A DNA stretch of 60,386 nucleotides from an uncultured Clostridia bacterium (GCA_949280815.1 CASDJM010000006.1:1-60386); one strand, 5' to 3'; positions 8,870-18,562 are shown, counted from the first letter of the stretch. Numbers and translations are program-made. The notes: a model not told the origin generated them from the letters alone.

Positions 8870-9692
8870 TGAAGATTTAAAAACTAAGATTGATTACTCA
8901 GAAGGACAAAAATTAGCAGCTTATAATATCTTAGGCGAAATAGTTAATTTATTGAATGAATATGCAGATGACATTTTGCTTATTGGAGGATGGGTTCCTA
9001 GTATTTTATTTGAAAGTAAAGGACATATAGGATCAATAGATGTTGATTTGCTGTTAAATCAAGTAAAAATAGAAAATACAGATAAATATGAAAATATAAG
9101 AAGAATTTTAATCAAAGCTGGGTATGTAAAGTCCCCAAATCATTATTTTAAATATGTAAAATCGGTAGAAATTCAAGGGCAAAAATATGATGTTGATGTA
9201 GACTTCTTGTGTGGTAAATATGGAGGAAAAGATGGTAAAGAAAGCAAGCATATTGATGGCATAAAAGCTTTAAAAACATCAGGAGGGAATTTTGCATTTG
9301 AAGTTCCTTCAAAAGATATTAGAATTGAGTACGAAAGAACAGATGGCGTAAAAGATTTTAGTCATATAAATGTTGTATCTATTGTTCCTTATTTTGTATT
9401 AAAGACAAATGCTTTGGGCAGGGGTAAAACAAAAGATGCCTACGATATTTATTTTTGTATTTCTAATTATAAAGGTAGCATTGATGATTTAGTTAATGAA
9501 TTTTTACCATATAAAGAATATACATTAATCAAAGATATGTGCAAGAAATTAAAAGAAAAATTTTATTCAGTTAATCATGCAGGTCCAAATGATATCGTAA
9601 ACTTCCTTGATGAAACGGATGAAGAAGAACGAGCAAGAATTAAACAAGATGCATTTCAAAAGATTAATTACTTGATAGAAAAATTGCAATAA
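8859..9692 (+). CDS. AbiEii-like nucleotidyltransferase toxin
   Basis: 277 residues, ATG 8859 overlapping the end of the regulator gene. The motif LLIGGWVPSILFES followed by GSIDVDLLL (residues about 42-66) is the GG/GS...DxD signature of the DNA polymerase beta-like nucleotidyltransferase fold. A later region (VPYFVLKTNALGRGKTKDAYDIYF, split here as VPYFVLKTNALGRG and KDAYDIYF) matches the Lys and Asp of AbiEii/AbiGii proteins. In the type IV systems studied, such enzymes add nucleotides to tRNA or other targets and halt growth; the substrate here is unknown. Context, overlap and a shared strong promoter support an abortive-infection or addiction role. A short palindromic TTTTTCTTACAAGAAAAA sequence follows the stop. 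Confidence 0.7.
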   Translation: MICDEDLKTKIDYSEGQKLAAYNILGEIVNLLNEYADDILLIGGWVPSILFESKGHIGSIDVDLLLNQVKIENTDKYENIRRILIKAGYVKSPNHYFKYVKSVEIQGQKYDVDVDFLCGKYGGKDGKESKHIDGIKALKTSGGNFAFEVPSKDIRIEYERTDGVKDFSHINVVSIVPYFVLKTNALGRGKTKDAYDIYFCISNYKGSIDDLVNEFLPYKEYTLIKDMCKKLKEKFYSVNHAGPNDIVNFLDETDEEERARIKQDAFQKINYLIEKLQ

Positions 9693-9864
9693 TTTATGCT
9701 GTTTTTCTTACAAGAAAAAATTATTTCAAGAATTAGTTTATTGAAACAAGATTTAAATGAATTTCCTAATTTAAAAAGTGTATATAACAAAGAGAGAAAA
9801 TGAGGATTCAATAGGCACAAGAATGGAACATAAAAAAACAGCTAAGATTTGAGCTTGAATAGAT

Positions 9865-9893
9865 TTGACAAAGAAATCGAAAAATAGTATCAT
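9865..9893 (+). promoter_or_regulatory. Promoter of the def-fmt operon
   Basis: TTGACA (9865-9870), 17-nt spacer, TATCAT (9888-9893), 38 bases before the def start. Confidence 0.7.
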
Positions 9894-9930
9894 TACATTG
9901 TATGCAATTTTAAGAAGAGGGGGAGCGAAA

Positions 9931-10410
9931 ATGGCAATTCGAAATTTAAGACTAGAAGGAGACGAGATTTTAAAAAAGAAGTCAAGAGAAGTAGAAATAA
10001 TTGATGAAAAAATACAAATATTAATAGATGATATGATAGAAACAATGCATAAATATAATGGTGTAGGACTTGCAGCCGTGCAAGTAGGAATTTTAAAAAA
10101 AGTCATTGTAATTGATTTATATGATGATAAAGGACCTATTGTTATGATAAATCCAGTCATTCAAAAAACAAAAGGAGAACAAGAAGTAGAGGAAGGATGC
10201 TTAAGTTTCCCCAATCAATTTGCCAAAGTTGTGAGACCAGAAGAAATAGTAGCAGAATATACAAATCGAGAAGGAAAAAGAATGAGAGTAAAGGCAAAAA
10301 AATTATTAGCGCAAGCCATTAGCCACGAAGTAGACCATCTAAATGGGGAAGTATTTATGGATAAAATTATACCAGGAACCTTAGAATATGTAGAACCAGA
10401 GGAGAAATGA
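9931..10410 (+). CDS. def: Peptide deformylase
   Basis: ATG 9931 behind AGAGGGGGAGCG; 159 residues, the usual bacterial length. It removes the formyl group from the N-terminal methionine of new proteins, using a metal ion. All three motifs are present: GVGLAAVQVG (motif I, G-x-G-x-A-A-x-Q), EEGCLSFP (motif II, metal-binding Cys) and QAISHEVDHLNG (motif III, HExDH). The coding frame extends upstream of the promoter, but nothing supports a start there. fmt follows after 3 bases, so the pair is co-transcribed; the two enzymes act on opposite ends of the same formyl cycle. Confidence 0.95.
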   Translation: MAIRNLRLEGDEILKKKSREVEIIDEKIQILIDDMIETMHKYNGVGLAAVQVGILKKVIVIDLYDDKGPIVMINPVIQKTKGEQEVEEGCLSFPNQFAKVVRPEEIVAEYTNREGKRMRVKAKKLLAQAISHEVDHLNGEVFMDKIIPGTLEYVEPEEK

Positions 10411-10413
10411 TTT

Positions 10414-11373
10414 ATGAATATTGTATTTATGGGGACACCAGATTTTGCTAAAGAAAGTCTAAAGACAATTTATAGTAAAGGACACCATATTGTAGGAGTA
10501 GTAACTAATCCTGATAGACCACAAGGAAGGGGAATGAAACTACTGCCTTCAGACGTGAAAAAATTTGCGTTAGAAAAAGAACTAAAAATATATCAACCAT
10601 TAAAAATAAAGAAAAATCAGGAATTTTTAGAGGAAATGAAAAAATTAAACCCAGATGTTATCTGCGTAGTAGCTTATGGAACTATACTTCCAAAGAGCAT
10701 ATTAGAAATTCCTAAATTTGGGTGTATCAATGTGCATGCTTCTTTGCTTCCTAAATACAGAGGAGCTGCACCAATTCAATGGGCAGTTTTAAACGGAGAC
10801 AAAACAACAGGCGTGACAACTATGTATATGGATAAAGGAATGGACACAGGAGATATTATCTTGAAAGAATCAATAGAAATAGGAGAAGATGAAACAACAG
10901 GAGAATTATGGGATAGACTCGCAAAAGTAGGAGGAGAACTTTTAGTAAAAACGTTGGAACAAATTGAACAAGGAATAGCACCAAGACAAAAACAAGGAGA
11001 AAACTTTACTATAGCACCAATGCTATCCAAAGAAATGGCTCAAATTAATTGGGAAACTAAAACAGCTCAGCAAATAAAAAACTTAGTAAGAGGGCTTAAT
11101 CCCATTATGGGAGCCTACACCTATTTAAAAGGGAAAAAAATAAAATTTTGGAAAGTAGATATAGTAGAAGACACAGCAGTGACACTAGAAACACCAATTG
11201 ATTCTATAAAAAACGGAACTGTGATTTTTTCGAATCAAAAAGATGGTTTGTTCATTAAGACAAAACAGGGAATTTTAAAAGTATTAGAAATTCAAGGCGA
11301 AAACGCTAAAAGAATGCCAATACAAGATTTTTTGAGAGGAAATCAGATTCAGGAATTTGAATTGTTTGAATGA
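10414..11373 (+). CDS. fmt: Methionyl-tRNA formyltransferase
   Basis: 319 residues starting MNIVFMGTPDFA. It transfers a formyl group from 10-formyl-tetrahydrofolate to methionyl-initiator tRNA. Visible are the N-terminal Rossmann motif (MGTPDFA), the substrate loop (PDRPQGRGMKL), and the catalytic region NVHASLLPKYRGAAPI with the Asn-His pair and the later Asp (TGVTTMYMDKGMDTGDI). The C-terminal OB-like domain is complete. It is three bases downstream of def. The formate-tetrahydrofolate ligase at 15574 would supply its cofactor. Confidence 0.95.
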   Translation: MNIVFMGTPDFAKESLKTIYSKGHHIVGVVTNPDRPQGRGMKLLPSDVKKFALEKELKIYQPLKIKKNQEFLEEMKKLNPDVICVVAYGTILPKSILEIPKFGCINVHASLLPKYRGAAPIQWAVLNGDKTTGVTTMYMDKGMDTGDIILKESIEIGEDETTGELWDRLAKVGGELLVKTLEQIEQGIAPRQKQGENFTIAPMLSKEMAQINWETKTAQQIKNLVRGLNPIMGAYTYLKGKKIKFWKVDIVEDTAVTLETPIDSIKNGTVIFSNQKDGLFIKTKQGILKVLEIQGENAKRMPIQDFLRGNQIQEFELFE

Positions 11374-11446
11374 AGTATTGGCTGAACTGTAACACCTTAA
11401 TGCCACCTAAAAATGAAAATTTAGTGAAAACGGTTGTAAAAAAAAG

Positions 11447-11491
11447 AAAAAATTGATATACTTATATAAAATTAAGTATATCAATTTTTTT
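11447..11491 (+). terminator. Terminator between fmt and the Asp23 cluster
   Basis: Perfect 14-bp stem (11451-11464 with 11473-11486), flanked by A on the left and a T run on the right, so it can also act on the other strand. It ends only about 10 bases before the Shine-Dalgarno of the next gene. Confidence 0.8.
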
Positions 11492-11513
11492 GGTATACAA
11501 AGGAGGAATGAAA

Positions 11514-11963
11514 ATGAGTGAAGAAAATCAAGAAAAAGGTGAAATAGTAGAATTAGAAGAAGAGATAAAAACAGAAAATGAAGGTATCCAGATATCTAAT
11601 GATGTGGTAGCAGTTATTGCAGGAGTAGCAGTATCAGAAGTTTCTGGTGTAGCTGGTATGGCAGGAGGATTTGCAGGAGGAATATCAGAAGTTTTTAGTG
11701 GAAAGAAAAATTTAGCCAAGGGAATTAAAGTAGAAGTGACAGGGGCACAAGCCAAAATTGATGTTAACATCATAGTCGAATATGGTTCTAGAATTCCAGA
11801 TGTAGCTTTTGAAATTCAAAATAGAGTGAAAAAGGCAGTAGAAAGTATGACTGGTTTAAAGGTAGAAGAAGTTAATGTGCATGTGCAAGGTGTTAATACT
11901 GATAGAGCAAAAGAAGAAAAACAAGTAGAAGTTTCAAATGAAGTAGAAGATGAAGATGAGTAA
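11514..11963 (+). CDS. Asp23/Gls24 family envelope stress protein
   Basis: ATG 11514, 7 bases after AGGAGG; a closer upstream ATG at 11508 is too near the ribosome site. 149 residues, with an acidic N-terminus, then the Asp23 core: ISNDVVAVIAGVAVSEVSGV, VEVTGAQAKIDVNIIVEYG and RVKKAVESMTGLKVEEVNVHV. Asp23-type proteins form an abundant layer at the inner face of the membrane in Gram-positives, tethered by AmaP. The next gene is AmaP-like and the following one is DUF2273, the standard trio. The acidic C-terminal tail is low complexity. Confidence 0.9.
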   Translation: MSEENQEKGEIVELEEEIKTENEGIQISNDVVAVIAGVAVSEVSGVAGMAGGFAGGISEVFSGKKNLAKGIKVEVTGAQAKIDVNIIVEYGSRIPDVAFEIQNRVKKAVESMTGLKVEEVNVHVQGVNTDRAKEEKQVEVSNEVEDEDE

Positions 11964-11991
11964 AAATTAAAAAGTAGTAGGAGGAAATGAA

Positions 11992-12546
11992 ATGAAATTT
12001 TTAGAAAAAATTACACTAATTATTTATTCTAGTATCATGTTAATCGTATCTATCATTCTATGCCTATTAGTATTTGGATGGTTAGATACAGGATTAGTAG
12101 GAAATATTATAACAGAAGTAATGGTAGGAGAAACATCAAGTAAAATAATATTAGGAGTAAGTGTTATATTTATTTTGTTATCTATTAAATGTATCTTTTT
12201 TGATAGTAATTCTAAAGATAAAACAATAGAAAAACAAGGTGTTTTGCTAGAAAATGAGAGCGGAAAATTAATGATTTCCAAAGAAACAATTCAAAATTTA
12301 GTAAATTCAGTGGCTTTGAATTTTCAAAGTGCAGAAGATGTAACGACTAGAATAGAACTAGATAAAGAGAATAATGTTAAAGTGTTTGTAAATCTAATTG
12401 TAAATGAAGAAGCTGTTATTAAAGACTTGTCAGCAAATTTGCAAGCAAGAATCAAGGAAAAAGTAAAGACAGCAACTGATTTAGAGGTAAAGGAAGTTAA
12501 TATAACAGTTAAGAAGGTGGCTCCCACACAACAAGAAACAGAATAA
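11992..12546 (+). CDS. amaP: AmaP-like membrane anchor for the Asp23 protein
   Basis: 184 residues, ATG 11992 behind TAGGAGGAAATGAA. Two N-terminal membrane helices (residues about 7-30 and 53-70) are followed by a cytosolic domain that itself looks like a diverged Asp23 fold (ENNVKVFVNLIVNEE...VKEVNITVKKV). In Staphylococcus, AmaP recruits Asp23 to the membrane. It lies 28 bases after the Asp23 gene and is surely co-transcribed with it. The symbol follows family and context. Confidence 0.8.
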   Translation: MKFLEKITLIIYSSIMLIVSIILCLLVFGWLDTGLVGNIITEVMVGETSSKIILGVSVIFILLSIKCIFFDSNSKDKTIEKQGVLLENESGKLMISKETIQNLVNSVALNFQSAEDVTTRIELDKENNVKVFVNLIVNEEAVIKDLSANLQARIKEKVKTATDLEVKEVNITVKKVAPTQQETE

Positions 12547-12717
12547 TTTGAAAAATAATTATCATTTGGCGTTGTTGCACATCGTTTTCAATTTAAAGCA
12601 CAGCATACTGACGCTGTAACAAGCAAAGCTTTAACAGCCTCAGCATCAACGTACCCTCGTACACCTCATAAATTGAAAACTCGTGCACCTAGCCAAATAA
12701 CAATTCTTTTCCAAATT
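12545..12717. repeat. Palindromic intergenic element A1 (A-related core)
   Basis: Outer arms 12545-12570 and 12692-12717 are imperfect inverted repeats, with inner perfect 12-bp arms GTTTTCAATTTA / TAAATTGAAAAC. The centre carries a 24-nt block, starting CTGTAACAAGCAAAGC, that is found on the opposite strand inside element A2 (14728-14757). It begins at the last codon of the amaP gene. Confidence 0.7.
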
Positions 12718-12758
12718 AAATTCATAGTAAGAGTTAGGATGAAAGGAATGTGATAAGG

Positions 12759-12959
12759 ATGAACCTAAAAGATTTTTGGAACAACTATAAAGGGGCAATT
12801 ATAGGAATTGTTGTAGCTATATTGATTTTAATTACGAGGTTACACGATTTAATTCTAGCGATTGTCGTTCTAGTATTAGGGGCATTGATAGGAAATTATG
12901 TACAACAAAATAAAGAAGATGTTAAAACAAAATTGAAAACATTTATTGACAAGATGTAA
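12759..12959 (+). CDS. DUF2273 small membrane protein
   Basis: ATG 12759, 66 residues. Two membrane helices (residues about 14-31 and 33-50) enclose a short loop, followed by a Lys-rich tail. DUF2273 proteins typically accompany Asp23 and AmaP genes in Firmicutes; the exact role is not established. It is separated from amaP by element A1, so it may be transcribed partly independently. Confidence 0.75.
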   Translation: MNLKDFWNNYKGAIIGIVVAILILITRLHDLILAIVVLVLGALIGNYVQQNKEDVKTKLKTFIDKM

Positions 12960-13009
12960 AACGATATGAAGGAGGAAGTGTTAGTCTTTTAGATTGACAT
13001 AAGTTAACG

Positions 13010-13411
13010 ATGAATAGAACAGCTATTAGAGAACAAACTTTTAAATTAATATATAGTTTAGAAATACAAAAACAAGAAGACTTAGAAGAAGCTATAGAAT
13101 TATACGAAGAAAGTAATGAATTAACAGATTCAAAAGCAAAAGCATATATGACAGATGCTATTTTTGGCATTGAAAAAAACAAAGATGAAATTATTCATCA
13201 AATTGAAAAGAATTTGAAATCAGATTGGAAGCTAGAAAGAATTTCTAAGATAGATTTAGCCATTTTAAAATTAGCGATTTATGAATTAAAATATACAGAC
13301 ATACCATTTAAAGTAGCTATTAATGAAGCAGTAGAGTTAGCCAAGAAATATGGAGAAGATTCTTCTAAAAACTTTGTAAATGGAGTTTTAGCAAGTGTAG
13401 TCAAAGAATAA
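13010..13411 (+). CDS. nusB: Transcription antitermination factor NusB
   Basis: 133 residues beginning [20 protein letters not shown]. NusB binds boxA RNA with NusE and prevents premature termination in rRNA operons. The all-helical fold is complete: R-RE--FK-IYS at the N-terminus, LSKID-type motif ([18 protein letters not shown]) and the closing [20 protein letters not shown]. The neighbours xseA and xseB follow in the same order as in many Firmicutes. Spacing to xseA is 11 bases. Confidence 0.95.
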   Translation: MNRTAIREQTFKLIYSLEIQKQEDLEEAIELYEESNELTDSKAKAYMTDAIFGIEKNKDEIIHQIEKNLKSDWKLERISKIDLAILKLAIYELKYTDIPFKVAINEAVELAKKYGEDSSKNFVNGVLASVVKE

Positions 13412-13422
13412 GAGGTAAGAAT

Positions 13423-14616
13423 ATGAAGTATGCAGAGATGGCAGTAACCGTTTCAGACTTAAATCAATATATCAAAGATAAAATAGCAGATGATGAATAT
13501 TTAAATAATATTCTAGTAAAAGGGGAGATTTCTAATTTTAAGAACCATTATACAGGGCATATGTATTTTACACTAAAAGACGAAAAAGCGTTGATTAAGT
13601 GTGTTATGTTTAAATCGTATGCCCAAAAGTTAAACTTCATGCCAAAAGATGGAATGAAGGTGTTTCTTTTTGGGGGAGTTTCTGTTTTTGAGAGAGATGG
13701 TGTTTATCAAATTTATGTGAAAGCAATGGAAGAAGATGGCTTAGGAGACTTATATACCAAATATCAGGAGCTGAAAGATAAATTAGAAGAACAAGGGTTA
13801 TTTGACGAAGAACACAAAATGCTAATTCCTAAAATGCCAAAAATAATAGGTGTGTTAACTTCACAGACAGGCTCTGTCATTAGAGACATTATCAATGTAT
13901 CAACCAGAAGAAATCCTAATGTTGTGATTCGCTTATTGCCAGTTCCTGTGCAAGGAGAAGGAGCAGCTCAAGAAATTGCAGATGGCATCGAATATATGAA
14001 TCGTAATAAGTTAGCAGATGTATTGATTTTAGCAAGAGGTGGAGGCTCGTTAGAAGATTTATGGCCATTTAATGAAGAAATCGTAGCACATAGTATTTTC
14101 CATTCAGAAATTCCAATCATATCAGCGGTGGGTCATGAAACAGATTTTACAATAGCTGATTTTGTTGCTGATTTACGAGCACCAACACCATCAGCTGCTG
14201 CTGAATTGGCAGTTCCTGATATTTATGATGTAAAACAAAAAATTATAAATTCTCAAAATCGATTAAGGATGGCTTTGCTTAAAAAAGTAGAAGTTATGAA
14301 ATTGCGATATGAAAAAAGTATGTCAAGTTTTGTTTTCAAAGAACCAACACGAAGGGTGCAAGAAAATTACATTAGAATTGACAACCAAGTAAAACGATTG
14401 GAAAATGTGATGAAGGCGAAACAAGAAAAAGAAAAGACAAAATATGTTGAATTAGTTGCTAAGTTAGATGCCTATAGCCCATTGAAAACTTTGTCTAGGG
14501 GGTATTCGATTGCACAAAAAGGTGGAAAAGTGATTAAGTCACAAACAGAATTGAAGTCTGGTGATGTGGTTGGACTTCGATTTGTGGATGGTCAGGTAGA
14601 GACTAAAATACAGTAA
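13423..14616 (+). CDS. xseA: Exodeoxyribonuclease VII large subunit
   Basis: 397 residues, ATG 13423. An N-terminal OB-fold (TVSDLNQYIK...ILVKGEISNFK) is followed by the catalytic region GVLTSQTGSVIRDII, LARGGGSLEDLWPFNEE and SAVGHETDFTIADFVAD, then a coiled-coil stretch and the C-terminal PLKTLSRGYSIAQ. With XseB it degrades single-stranded DNA. It forms an operon with nusB; xseB follows after element A2, which has been inserted between the two subunits. Confidence 0.95.
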   Translation: MKYAEMAVTVSDLNQYIKDKIADDEYLNNILVKGEISNFKNHYTGHMYFTLKDEKALIKCVMFKSYAQKLNFMPKDGMKVFLFGGVSVFERDGVYQIYVKAMEEDGLGDLYTKYQELKDKLEEQGLFDEEHKMLIPKMPKIIGVLTSQTGSVIRDIINVSTRRNPNVVIRLLPVPVQGEGAAQEIADGIEYMNRNKLADVLILARGGGSLEDLWPFNEEIVAHSIFHSEIPIISAVGHETDFTIADFVADLRAPTPSAAAELAVPDIYDVKQKIINSQNRLRMALLKKVEVMKLRYEKSMSSFVFKEPTRRVQENYIRIDNQVKRLENVMKAKQEKEKTKYVELVAKLDAYSPLKTLSRGYSIAQKGGKVIKSQTELKSGDVVGLRFVDGQVETKIQ

Positions 14617-14625
14617 GCTATTACG

Positions 14626-14818
14626 ACTAAAAATGTATCTATTATTTTTTACACCTTGTGTGTCGCAACCTTTTAAATAAAAGTCTGTGTAGGTTGCTCC
14701 AATCTACTTCCTATCGGCTCGTTTTGCTGTCCACTGTTAAAGCTTTGCTTGTTACAGTGGCAGTATGCATCAGATAGTCGCTTACACGGTGTTGCAAAAG
14801 AATAAATCCATTTTTAGT
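14626..14818. repeat. Palindromic element A2 between xseA and xseB
   Basis: Imperfect 18-bp arms at 14626-14643 and 14801-14818 enclose the family A core: TTGTGTGTCGCAACC near 14655, GTAGGTTGCTCCAATC near 14689, and CGGTGTTGCAAAA near 14787. The middle additionally holds a small palindrome (CCACTGTTA...TAACAGTGG-like, 14731-14760) shared with A1. The arms differ in sequence from those of A3, A4 and A5. Confidence 0.75.
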
Positions 14819-14860
14819 TGATAAAATAAATGTTATTAAAAAAATGAGAAGGAGGTTAAA

Positions 14861-15100
14861 ATGAGTAATAGTTTTGAAGAACAAATGGAAGAATTAGAAG
14901 AAATTGTAGAAGAACTAGAAAAAGGAGAATTGAGTTTAGAAGATTCTGTTTCCAAATTTGAACAAGGAATTAAAATTTCAAAAGAATGTAATAAGACATT
15001 AGAGGAGGCAGAAAAGAAAATAACTATTTTAGTGAATCAAGATGGAGAGATGAAAGAAGAAAATTTTGAAACAGAAGAACAAAAGAGGAGGAGATATTAG
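14861..15100 (+). CDS. xseB: Exodeoxyribonuclease VII small subunit
   Basis: 79 residues, ATG 14861 behind GAAGGAGG. XseB pattern: SFEEQMEELEEIVEELEKGE then LSLEDSVSKFEQGI and a Glu-rich tail. It binds XseA in the exonuclease VII complex. It ends 4 bases before the DUF212 start. Confidence 0.92.
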   Translation: MSNSFEEQMEELEEIVEELEKGELSLEDSVSKFEQGIKISKECNKTLEEAEKKITILVNQDGEMKEENFETEEQKRRRY

Positions 15101-15104
15101 CAAA

Positions 15105-15546
15105 ATGAATGATTTTATTGCATTTTTACAGAACCAATACATATATATACCATTTTTTTTATGGTTTGGAATACAATTATTTAAATTAATTTATGATTTA
15201 ATTACTACAAAAAAATTTAATTTTAAAAGGATTATAGGAGCAGGGCGGAATGCCAAGTTCTCATTCAGCAGTAGTAGCCAGTTTAGCAACTTTAATTGGA
15301 AAGAATGAAGGAGTAGGAACACCATTATTTGCTTTAGCATTCATTTTCGCATTAGTTGTTATGTATGATGCTTGTGGTGTAAGGAGAGCAGCAGGTAAGC
15401 AAGCAGCTTTGTTAAATAAATTAATTGAGACACCTGGATTAACAGGAGTTCAAGTATCCGAAAAGTTGGTAGAAGTATTAGGACATACACCAATACAAGT
15501 ATTTGTAGGATCTTTGATAGGAGTCGTTATAGGATTGATTGTTTAA
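15105..15546 (+). CDS. DUF212 / YuiD-type divergent PAP2 membrane protein, with one +1 CGG recoding site
   Basis: ATG 15105 behind AAAGAGGAGGAG. With a +1 step at 15246 the product is 146 residues, normal for DUF212. Order: a membrane segment (residues about 12-25), FKRIIGAG, the break, then GMPSSHSAVVASLATLIG (the family signature), membrane helices and YDACGVRRAAGKQAA. In the zero frame the signature is lost and translation ends 20 codons later. The break is an extra C before the first GGA of the GG-MPSSHS motif. Proteins of this family are membrane proteins related to acid phosphatases; the substrate is not established. Confidence 0.85.
15246..15249 (+). other. CGG(A) +1 recoding site in the DUF212 gene
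   Basis: Zero frame: GGA GCA GGG CGG AAT GCC. The +1 reading GGG (C) GGA ATG CCA AGT TCT CAT gives G-G-M-P-S-S-H, the family signature. Confidence 0.9.
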
Positions 15547-15573
15547 ATTATTATAATAAAAGGAGGAATTAAA

Positions 15574-17238
15574 ATGACAGACATAGAAATCGCAAGAAGT
15601 ACAAAACTAGAAAAAATAGTAGACATAGCAAAAAAAGTAGAAATTGATGAGGAGGACATCGAACAATACGGAAAATATAAAGCTAAAATTTCCGAAAAAG
15701 TTTATGAAAGCAGAAAAGACAAAGAAGATGGAAAACTAATCTTAGTAACAGCAATCAATCCAACACCATTAGGAGAAGGAAAAACTACCATATCTATAGC
15801 AGTAGCAGATGGGCTAAGAACGATAGGGAAAAATTCAATCATAGCCTTAAGAGAGCCATCTTTAGGACCAGTCTTTGGCATTAAAGGAGGAGCAACAGGA
15901 GGAGGAAAAGTACAAATCGCACCAATGGAAGACATCAATCTACACTTTACAGGAGACATTCATGCCATAACATGTGCCAATAACCTATTAGCCAGCTTAA
16001 TTGATAACCACATTTACTATGGAAATCAATTAGGTTTTGAAAGAATTGTATGGAAAAGATGTGTAGATTTAAATGATCGACAATTAAGACAAGTAGAAAC
16101 AGGTCTATCAGGAGAAAAGAAAATTGTTCCAAGAAACGATAAATTTGATATCACAGTTGCTTCAGAAATTATGGCAATTGTGTGTCTAGCAACCGATATC
16201 AAAGATTTAAAAGAGAAATTAGGAAATATATTAATTGGTTACAACAAGCAAGGAGAACCAATCTATGCGAAACAACTAAAAGCAGAAGGGGCTATGACAG
16301 TATTATTAAAAGATGCACTAAAACCAAATTTGGTACAAACCCTAGAACATACACCAGCCATTATCCATGGCGGACCATTTGCTAATATCGCACATGGATG
16401 CAATAGTATCATGGCAACCAAATTAGCTTTAAAATTAGGAGATTATGTCATAACAGAAGCTGGATTTGGAGCAGATTTAGGAGCTGAAAAATTCATTGAC
16501 ATCAAATGTAGAAAAGCAGGAATCAAACCAGATGCTGTTGTATTAGTGGCAACCATAAAAGCCATTAAATATCATGGTGGAGTAGAAAAAGATAAAATAC
16601 AAGAAGAGAACATAGAAGGAATTGAAAGAGGAATTGACAACCTATATCGCCATATTGATAACTTAAAAAATAAATTTGGATTAAATGTCATTGTAGCTTT
16701 AAACAGATATATGCAAGACACCGAAAAAGAAATTGAATTTCTAAAAGGAAAATTAGCAGAAAAAGGGGTTGAATTAAGCTTAGTAGAAGGATGGGCAAAA
16801 GGTGGAGAAGGAGCGAGAGACATCGCTGAAAAATTAGTGAAATTAACAGAACAAGAAGAACCTAATTTTACCTATATGTACGAATTAGAAGACTCTATTC
16901 AAACTAAAATCGAAAAAATAGCAACTAAAATTTATGGAGCAAAAGGAGTTGATTTTTCAGAACAAGCCTTAGCAGAAATCAAAAAAATAGAAGAACTTGG
17001 ATATGGAAACTTCCCAGTATGTATTGCCAAAACACAATACTCTTTCTCAGACGATGCAAAAAACTTAGAATGTAAAGGAGATTATAACATCACCATTCGA
17101 GACATTCAATTAAAATCAGGAGCAGGATTTGTCGTAGCCTTAGCTGGAAAAATCATGACGATGCCAGGTCTTCCAAAAGTACCATCAGCAGAAAATATAG
17201 ACATCGACGAAAATGGAGAAGTTGTAGGAATATTCTGA
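15574..17238 (+). CDS. fhs: Formate-tetrahydrofolate ligase
   Basis: 554 residues, ATG 15574 behind AAAAGGAGG. It makes 10-formyl-THF from formate, THF and ATP, feeding purine synthesis and fMet-tRNA formation, and in acetogens the Wood-Ljungdahl methyl branch. Signatures: TPLGEGKTT (P-loop-like ATP site, near residue 67), [19 protein letters not shown] near 95-115, and [15 protein letters not shown] near 323. The length matches the family. It stands alone between the DUF212 gene and repeat B1, with no folD or metF nearby, so a full acetogenic pathway cannot be claimed. Confidence 0.97.
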   Translation: MTDIEIARSTKLEKIVDIAKKVEIDEEDIEQYGKYKAKISEKVYESRKDKEDGKLILVTAINPTPLGEGKTTISIAVADGLRTIGKNSIIALREPSLGPVFGIKGGATGGGKVQIAPMEDINLHFTGDIHAITCANNLLASLIDNHIYYGNQLGFERIVWKRCVDLNDRQLRQVETGLSGEKKIVPRNDKFDITVASEIMAIVCLATDIKDLKEKLGNILIGYNKQGEPIYAKQLKAEGAMTVLLKDALKPNLVQTLEHTPAIIHGGPFANIAHGCNSIMATKLALKLGDYVITEAGFGADLGAEKFIDIKCRKAGIKPDAVVLVATIKAIKYHGGVEKDKIQEENIEGIERGIDNLYRHIDNLKNKFGLNVIVALNRYMQDTEKEIEFLKGKLAEKGVELSLVEGWAKGGEGARDIAEKLVKLTEQEEPNFTYMYELEDSIQTKIEKIATKIYGAKGVDFSEQALAEIKKIEELGYGNFPVCIAKTQYSFSDDAKNLECKGDYNITIRDIQLKSGAGFVVALAGKIMTMPGLPKVPSAENIDIDENGEVVGIF

Positions 17239-17249
17239 TAAAATTGGAA

Positions 17250-17353
17250 TGTCCCCACTGGTTCCGGGATAAAATGGGGACATGCGAATTTAGTATTATT
17301 AAAAGGAATAAAGGCTAAGATGTCCCCATTTTATCCCGGAACCAGTGGGGACA
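17250..17353. repeat. Palindromic element B1 (family B, simple copy)
   Basis: Perfect 33-bp inverted arms at 17250-17282 and 17321-17353. Each arm is itself a small hairpin (TGTCCCC...GGGGACA). The 38-bp loop is the same as in B2 but without the C insertion, so B1 is the empty counterpart of B2. Confidence 0.9.
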
Positions 17354-17373
17354 TTTTATAAACGGAGAAACAA

Positions 17374-18555
17374 ATGGGAGAAAAATTTGCAAAATTAAAA
17401 GAAGAAAACAAAATACTCGTAATGTTAGCCTTTTTTAGTGTATCCATAGGGCTATGGACGAACTTTAAACAATTATGGCTACAAGATAATTCCTTAGATG
17501 TAGCTAGAATAAGCCAGATTTTAAGCATATCTGGTTTATTCTGCGTAATTGCTTTGTTAATATTTTCTAGAAAAATATCCTTAAAAAATATCAAAAAAGT
17601 AATAACAGTAGCTATATTTTTAAAAGCAGTAAATTTAATCATTTTAGTGATATTAAATCACACAGGATATAAAATGGTAATTGAAACACTGATTATCTTA
17701 GATTCTATTTTAGAAAACCTTATTATTATTAGTATTTATCCCCTTATTGTAACCATCAAAAAAGAAAACAAATTATATAGCAAAAGAAAGTTAGTAGAAT
17801 ATCTATTTAGAGATGTTGGAATTTTAGTAGGTGGTGTGTTAATAGGAAAAAACATAGCTGGTCTAACCATTCATTATAATATATGTTTATTAATCTCAAT
17901 TTTATTCTTAGTGTTAGCCTATATTACGATACTAAATATAAAAACAAGAATAGTAGAAAAAAAGCCAACCAATATCAAACAAAGTCTAAAATATATGGTA
18001 AAAGATAAAATTACAAGAAACTATTTTGGATTTCTCTTACTGGCTGAAATGGCTATGAACACAGCACTAGGTTTGAAAATGCTGATGCTTACTAATCTTT
18101 TTGGTCTTTCAGACGGAAATGCAACGAACTATTTGTTAATAGTAGGATTAATTGCTGATTTTATTGGCATGATAGCTCTAAAATATTTAACACCTAAGAA
18201 TGACTATCTAACGTTAACGATAAAATTTGGAATTCGATTTTTATGGTATGCAATAGCATTGTTATCAAACAATATGACAGTATGTCTAATTGCCATGAGT
18301 TGGTCTATTCTAATATCAACAGCTTATGAAAATGTAACAGATGCACCCTATGTGAATCGTATTCCCAATGAATATCAAATTGTTTTTACGAATTATCGCT
18401 ATATTATAAAGACAATTGGCGTTTCACTAGGTTTATATTTTGCCGGAATCATGTATCCGTTTGGAATTCCTTATATGCTTGGATTGTCTGCATTTTTTAT
18501 GGTATTCCAAATAATCGGTTGTTATTACTTAGTTTATTTAAGAAACAAAGAGTGA
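17374..18555 (+). CDS. MFS-like multi-pass membrane transporter
   Basis: 393 residues, ATG 17374 behind AACGGAGAAACAA. About 12 hydrophobic segments are spread along the protein, with a charged central loop near residues 190-212 (KTRIVEKKPTNIKQSL), the usual two-bundle arrangement of major facilitator proteins. The N-terminal GLWTNFKQLWLQDN and the central GFLLLAEMAMNTALGLKMLM are MFS-like, but no specificity motif was recognised. It is enclosed by repeats B1 and B2 and stands directly upstream of an ABC exporter pair, so a role in drug or metabolite export is a guess from context. Confidence 0.65.
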   Translation: MGEKFAKLKEENKILVMLAFFSVSIGLWTNFKQLWLQDNSLDVARISQILSISGLFCVIALLIFSRKISLKNIKKVITVAIFLKAVNLIILVILNHTGYKMVIETLIILDSILENLIIISIYPLIVTIKKENKLYSKRKLVEYLFRDVGILVGGVLIGKNIAGLTIHYNICLLISILFLVLAYITILNIKTRIVEKKPTNIKQSLKYMVKDKITRNYFGFLLLAEMAMNTALGLKMLMLTNLFGLSDGNATNYLLIVGLIADFIGMIALKYLTPKNDYLTLTIKFGIRFLWYAIALLSNNMTVCLIAMSWSILISTAYENVTDAPYVNRIPNEYQIVFTNYRYIIKTIGVSLGLYFAGIMYPFGIPYMLGLSAFFMVFQIIGCYYLVYLRNKE

Positions 18556-18562
18556 TTTTTGT

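Noticed and set aside
14626..14818. Family A cores as a riboswitch or tRNA-like gene
   Set aside because: They occur between unrelated genes, in both orientations, and have target duplications, which fits mobile repeats better.
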